Shown here: in pieces, positions 61,637-64,000 of the stretch | Layout: each line of letters opens with the position of its first letter | Numbering within the stretch: position 1 is the first letter of the stretch | Origin: Aquimarina brevivitae | Lineage (GTDB): Bacteria > Bacteroidota > Bacteroidia > Flavobacteriales > Flavobacteriaceae | Direction of reading: 5' to 3' | Assembly: GCF_004216895.1 (NCBI RefSeq) | Contig: NZ_SGXE01000002.1 | Coordinates: 930,001 to 994,000, forward strand | Length of the DNA stretch: 64,000 nucleotides | Program-made: the position numbers and the translations under genes | The notes under the pieces: model-generated | What the model saw: the letters and a program-made list of their open reading frames with translations, nothing else | Database searches by the model: none | Told to the model about the DNA's origin: nothing

Positions 61637-62128
61637 ATGAAAGAGGAAAATAAGGAGATAGAAAAGAAAAAAAGAGAACTATCACAAGCTGATATTGAAA
61701 GATTAGAAATTATTCAAAAATCAGAAGAAGTTAAAGGAGAACAGCTTTCTATAAATTTAAATTCTGAACTAGAAGTAGAAAATGAAGCTTTAAAATTACT
61801 CGGTCAAACTATAGATGATCCAGTTGAGAAATTTCAGCTGTACTATCATGGATTGACAAAACTTCTTAAAGATAACTTACCAAAAGGTAAAGAAAACGAA
61901 CAAGTTAGACGTATAGTTTATGATGAAAAAAACATATTAATTAATCGTGGTGCCAAAAAAAATGAGCAAGGTATTAGAGGTAGTGATGGAAGAATGGCTT
62001 ACATTGAAGATTTAGAACTTGCTATTCAAATCGTTGCTGATTGGATTTCAAAAAAAGGTTCAGCTTCAGAATTATTTATGGCATTTTGGGACAAAAATGA
62101 AGAACTTGGATACGAACATCAAGATTAA
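61637..62128 (+). CDS. Unknown partner of the ImmA/IrrE protein (163 aa)
   Basis: An acidic and lysine-rich N-terminal helix (EENKEIEKKKRELSQADIER) likely forms a coiled coil. The body holds LKLLGQTIDDPVEKFQLYYH, a GIRGSDGRMAYIEDLELAIQ segment and the closing WISKKGSASELFMAFWDKNE. No known domain was recognised. The start lies 1 bp after the ImmA/IrrE stop, so the pair is coupled. By analogy with COG2856 units it could be the substrate or effector of the metallopeptidase, but this is not shown by the sequence. Confidence 0.65.
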   Translation: MKEENKEIEKKKRELSQADIERLEIIQKSEEVKGEQLSINLNSELEVENEALKLLGQTIDDPVEKFQLYYHGLTKLLKDNLPKGKENEQVRRIVYDEKNILINRGAKKNEQGIRGSDGRMAYIEDLELAIQIVADWISKKGSASELFMAFWDKNEELGYEHQD

Positions 62129-62169
62129 AAAACTATCAAGAAAAATATATCTTATGAATGCCTTAGCCT

Positions 62170-62235
62170 ACTCTTCGAAGTTTGTAATTTCGAAGCACTA
62201 TTCGGTGTGTACTTGATAAATTAGTTGCTTAAACC
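62170..62235 (+). repeat. 66-bp intergenic element, copy 1
   Basis: The block begins ACTCTTCGAAGTTTGTAATT and ends GCTTAAACC. It recurs at 62686-62750 with high identity (both hold TTCGAAGCACTATTC). TTCGAAG repeats within it form a stem. Each copy lies before a small lipoprotein-type gene. Confidence 0.75.
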
Positions 62236-62282
62236 ACGCAACTACTATTTGTCGAGACCGTAATGCGTAATCAAATAATAAA

Positions 62283-62678
62283 ATGAAAAAAATTAAACAA
62301 CTTCTTGTCTGTTCTTGTATATGTTTACTTGTTGGATGTACTAATTCAGATAAACCGATTGTCATAATTTCTGACGCAACTAATTTGGGAAAAACCATAA
62401 ATGACGGAGGAACATATAATCAAGTTGTGGATGATAAATTAAATAAACTTATTGATCATATCAACGGAACAAGCAGTTCTATTTTAGGTTTAAACAATAA
62501 TCAAATTGCCATACTCGACATTTTTGAAAATAAATCAAATTATATTTGGTATGTTACAGATATGAAAAAGGGAATATTTTACAGATTTATTTCGAACAAA
62601 AAAATTGACAGCATCCAATATGCGGAACGTAAATCTTTAGATGTTAAATCTGATCTAAAAACTCTGAATAAAAAATAA
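62283..62678 (+). CDS. Small lipoprotein of unknown function (131 aa)
   Basis: A lipoprotein signal with lipobox LLVGCTNSD (Cys at about 19) is followed by about 110 residues with a mixed alpha/beta pattern (IVIISDATNLGKTI, DKLNKLIDHINGTS, YIWYVTDMKKGIFYRF). I recognise no domain. It begins at ATG 62283, 155 bases after the ImmA/IrrE partner. Copies of the 66-bp element lie on either side, so it sits in a cassette-like position. Function is unknown. Confidence 0.7.
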   Translation: MKKIKQLLVCSCICLLVGCTNSDKPIVIISDATNLGKTINDGGTYNQVVDDKLNKLIDHINGTSSSILGLNNNQIAILDIFENKSNYIWYVTDMKKGIFYRFISNKKIDSIQYAERKSLDVKSDLKTLNKK

Positions 62679-62685
62679 AAAACCC

Positions 62686-62750
62686 ACTCTTCTAAGTTTG
62701 TAACTTCGAAGCACTATTCAGAATGTATTTTTTATATTAGGTGCTTAACC
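62686..62750 (+). repeat. 66-bp intergenic element, copy 2 (65 bases)
   Basis: This copy matches 62170-62235 over nearly its full length and ends GCTTAACC. A recurring [CT]ACTATT[TG]G[TC] motif follows at 62771-62780 and also occurs at 59368, 60236 and 62243 in other gaps of this strip. Confidence 0.75.
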
Positions 62751-62775
62751 AAAGAACAAACCCTATACAGCACTA

Positions 62776-63399
62776 TTGGTATCAACATTTAAAAAATTAT
62801 TTCTAATATTCTTTCTTGGCTTTTTTGCCTGTAAATCAGGATATGATTCATCTTCGAAAAATTGCACTACCAAAGCACAGAAAGAAATTTTAGTACAAGC
62901 GGTGCAATTATTTGAGTCCAAACTGCAAAAACGGTACACGGATATTTCAATTGAAGCAGCTTATTTTGAATTCATATCTGATTTGGTAGATAAAGAACTA
63001 TCCATTGGGTTTTTTCAAGATTCCTTAGCATTAAAAATTAGAAATTTGAACTTATGGACTGAATCAACACGTTCAGAAAAAGAAGAAAAACTAGAGAAAA
63101 AAATATTTAATGTTGATGCCATGAATCCAATTCGCGTAAAACTAAGTGCTAATTTTTCAACTTGTCTTGCTAACAGCATTGACTGGAAACTTGGAACGAG
63201 CAGTTTTTTACGAATGAACTCAAAATATCGACTAAGCCCCAGACTCGCACAAAAATATTTATATAGGGCAAGCGAATACGACCTAAGAAAATTTGAGAAT
63301 AGATTAGCTATTGTACTTGGTGTCTATTATCAAACCATGTTTAACATTCTTCATATTGATGCCAACCAAAAGTATTCTAAGCAGTTTTTTGGAACTTAA
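62776..63399 (+). CDS. Lipoprotein-like protein of unknown function, TTG start (207 aa)
   Basis: The frame has a lipobox-like stretch (LFLIFFLGFFACKSG, Cys at about 20) followed by a largely helical body (LVQAVQLFESKLQKRYTDIS, SAYSKF-type patterns absent). The only usual start is TTG 62776, since an in-frame stop lies at 62746-62748 and no ATG or GTG falls between. The TTG lies within the ACTATTGG motif that recurs in this strip. The protein has cysteines near residues 30 and 135. No domain is recognised and no function is assigned. Confidence 0.6.
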   Translation: MVSTFKKLFLIFFLGFFACKSGYDSSSKNCTTKAQKEILVQAVQLFESKLQKRYTDISIEAAYFEFISDLVDKELSIGFFQDSLALKIRNLNLWTESTRSEKEEKLEKKIFNVDAMNPIRVKLSANFSTCLANSIDWKLGTSSFLRMNSKYRLSPRLAQKYLYRASEYDLRKFENRLAIVLGVYYQTMFNILHIDANQKYSKQFFGT

Positions 63400-63500
63400 T
63401 TAAGGAAATCCTGTCAAATACCATTTTATTTGTAATTGTTATATTGCTACTTCAATATTTAGTAAATCTAAGCCTTAACGCTTGTACAAGATTTAAAAAA

Positions 63501-63935
63501 ATGAAAAAATTAATTATACTACTTACTTTTCTTCTTTCATACAATGGATTCGCACAAGATAACATCAATCCAAAGGAATTAATTGGATTTGGATGTTATA
63601 TGGGCGGGATAAGTTCGGACATTGTTAATGATGTAACTTTTGAGATTCGTGACAAAAAATATAAAAAGGTTATTAAAAAATTGAAATCAAAAAATCCTGC
63701 AGAGCGATTTATGGCGGTAATTGTGGCGGAACGATTATCAGAACTGGACAAATACCAGCTTACAGCAACGGACAAAGAGTTAATTAAAAAAGCATATCTA
63801 TCGACTGATTTGGTCTCTGTATGTTCAGGTTGCACCTATTTCAATCAAATTCAGTTAAAAAAATTACTCGTAAAAGACAAAGAAAATGTTATGTGGACGT
63901 ATGCCAACTATTGGTTGAACGATAATTTTAAATAA
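63501..63935 (+). CDS. Secreted protein of unknown function (144 aa)
   Basis: A signal peptide (KKLIILLTFLLSYNGFAQ) is followed by about 125 mostly helical residues with GFGCYMGG near the N-terminus and VSVCSGCTYFNQIQ (CxxC-like) near the C-terminus. NPAERFMAVIVAERLSELD resembles a HEAT-like helix pair. In-frame TTG 63444 is an upstream alternative, but ATG 63501 gives a clean signal peptide. It is the third small exported protein in a row at the right end. Function is unknown. Confidence 0.68.
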   Translation: MKKLIILLTFLLSYNGFAQDNINPKELIGFGCYMGGISSDIVNDVTFEIRDKKYKKVIKKLKSKNPAERFMAVIVAERLSELDKYQLTATDKELIKKAYLSTDLVSVCSGCTYFNQIQLKKLLVKDKENVMWTYANYWLNDNFK

Positions 63936-63943
63936 AAAAGGAA

Positions 63944-64000
63944 TTGACTTACGAAGAAATAAGAATTGAATTTGAGAAGTTTGTTGGAAATGAAAAATAT
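63944..64000 (+). CDS. Start of a further gene, cut by the right edge
   Basis: A frame opens at TTG 63944, eight bases after the stop of the secreted-protein gene, and runs to the edge as about 19 codons (TYEEIRIEFEKFVGNEKY). The purine-rich AAAAAAGGAA just before it could serve as ribosome-binding site. Too little is visible to name it. Confidence 0.35.
   Translation, partial: MTYEEIRIEFEKFVGNEKY

Noticed and set aside
62170..62750. Integron attC sites
   Set aside because: GCTTAAC resembles one attC half-box, but no matching GTTRRRY partner or integrase gene was found, so only a repeat is reported.
1..64000. rRNA, tRNA or known riboswitch genes
   Set aside because: No stretch resembling rRNA, a tRNA cloverleaf or a riboswitch class I know was recognised; the 33-base leader element did not match any I could name.

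Overview
The window reads as chromosomal DNA of a low-GC Bacteroidota, almost certainly a marine member of the Flavobacteriaceae. The evidence is a type IX secretion (T9SS) C-terminal sorting domain, a GLPGLI protein paired with an outer-membrane barrel, TPR-AraC one-component regulators, a CAL67264-type 60-residue membrane protein, a classical menaquinone cluster, EttA, AT-rich spacers, weak Shine-Dalgarno signals and TAnnTTTG-type -7 boxes. Genus cannot be fixed from the sequence. No rRNA, tRNA, CRISPR array, transposase or phage gene was seen.

Layout. (1) 1-3.6 kb, minus strand: a TPR-AraC membrane regulator, a small double-glycine-leader peptide and a subtilase lipoprotein cut by the left edge. 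Two inverted repeats with the same core flank the regulator. (2) 3.7-9.7 kb: a conserved flavobacterial ORF, a repeat-rich spacer, two paralogous small secreted proteins (TADTCEEA signature), GLPGLI plus a TonB-type receptor, then 138-bp tandem repeats. (3) 9.7-30.9 kb: mostly housekeeping and envelope genes (DnaQ/GIY-YIG nuclease, FAD enzymes, DMT exporter, SulP and TauE-type anion transporters, CPBP protease with an XRE regulator, MBL lipoprotein, pseudouridine synthase, HAD phosphatase, EttA, acyl-CoA carboxylase). (4) 31-35.9 kb: a second TPR-AraC regulator followed by a T9SS cargo protein, a lipoprotein and a Cys-containing double-glycine peptide of 53 residues that is easily missed. A 19-bp motif recurs exactly upstream of two of these genes. 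(5) 35.9-44.4 kb, minus: M24 peptidase, a plug-domain protein without a barrel, and the menaquinone cluster menA-MBL-menC-CPBP-menE. (6) 44.5-59.3 kb: amylase, membrane proteins, MscS, HD phosphohydrolase, thiolase, NlpC/P60, a TetR-SDR pair with matching operators, dienelactone hydrolase, and serine acetyltransferase with cysteine synthase. (7) 59.4-64 kb: an accessory-looking strip with a small unknown protein, a PIN-domain protein, an HTH-ImmA/IrrE metallopeptidase behind twin palindromic operators, an unknown partner, then small secreted proteins separated by a repeated 66-bp element.

How the parts fit. The two TPR-AraC loci look like parallel sensor/peptide units, and a 33-bp 5' leader element links the second locus to the small secreted pair near 4.7 kb. 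The best candidates for an undescribed system are these peptide loci and the PIN/ImmA-IrrE strip near 60 kb. All functions are inferred from motifs and context; no database search was possible.
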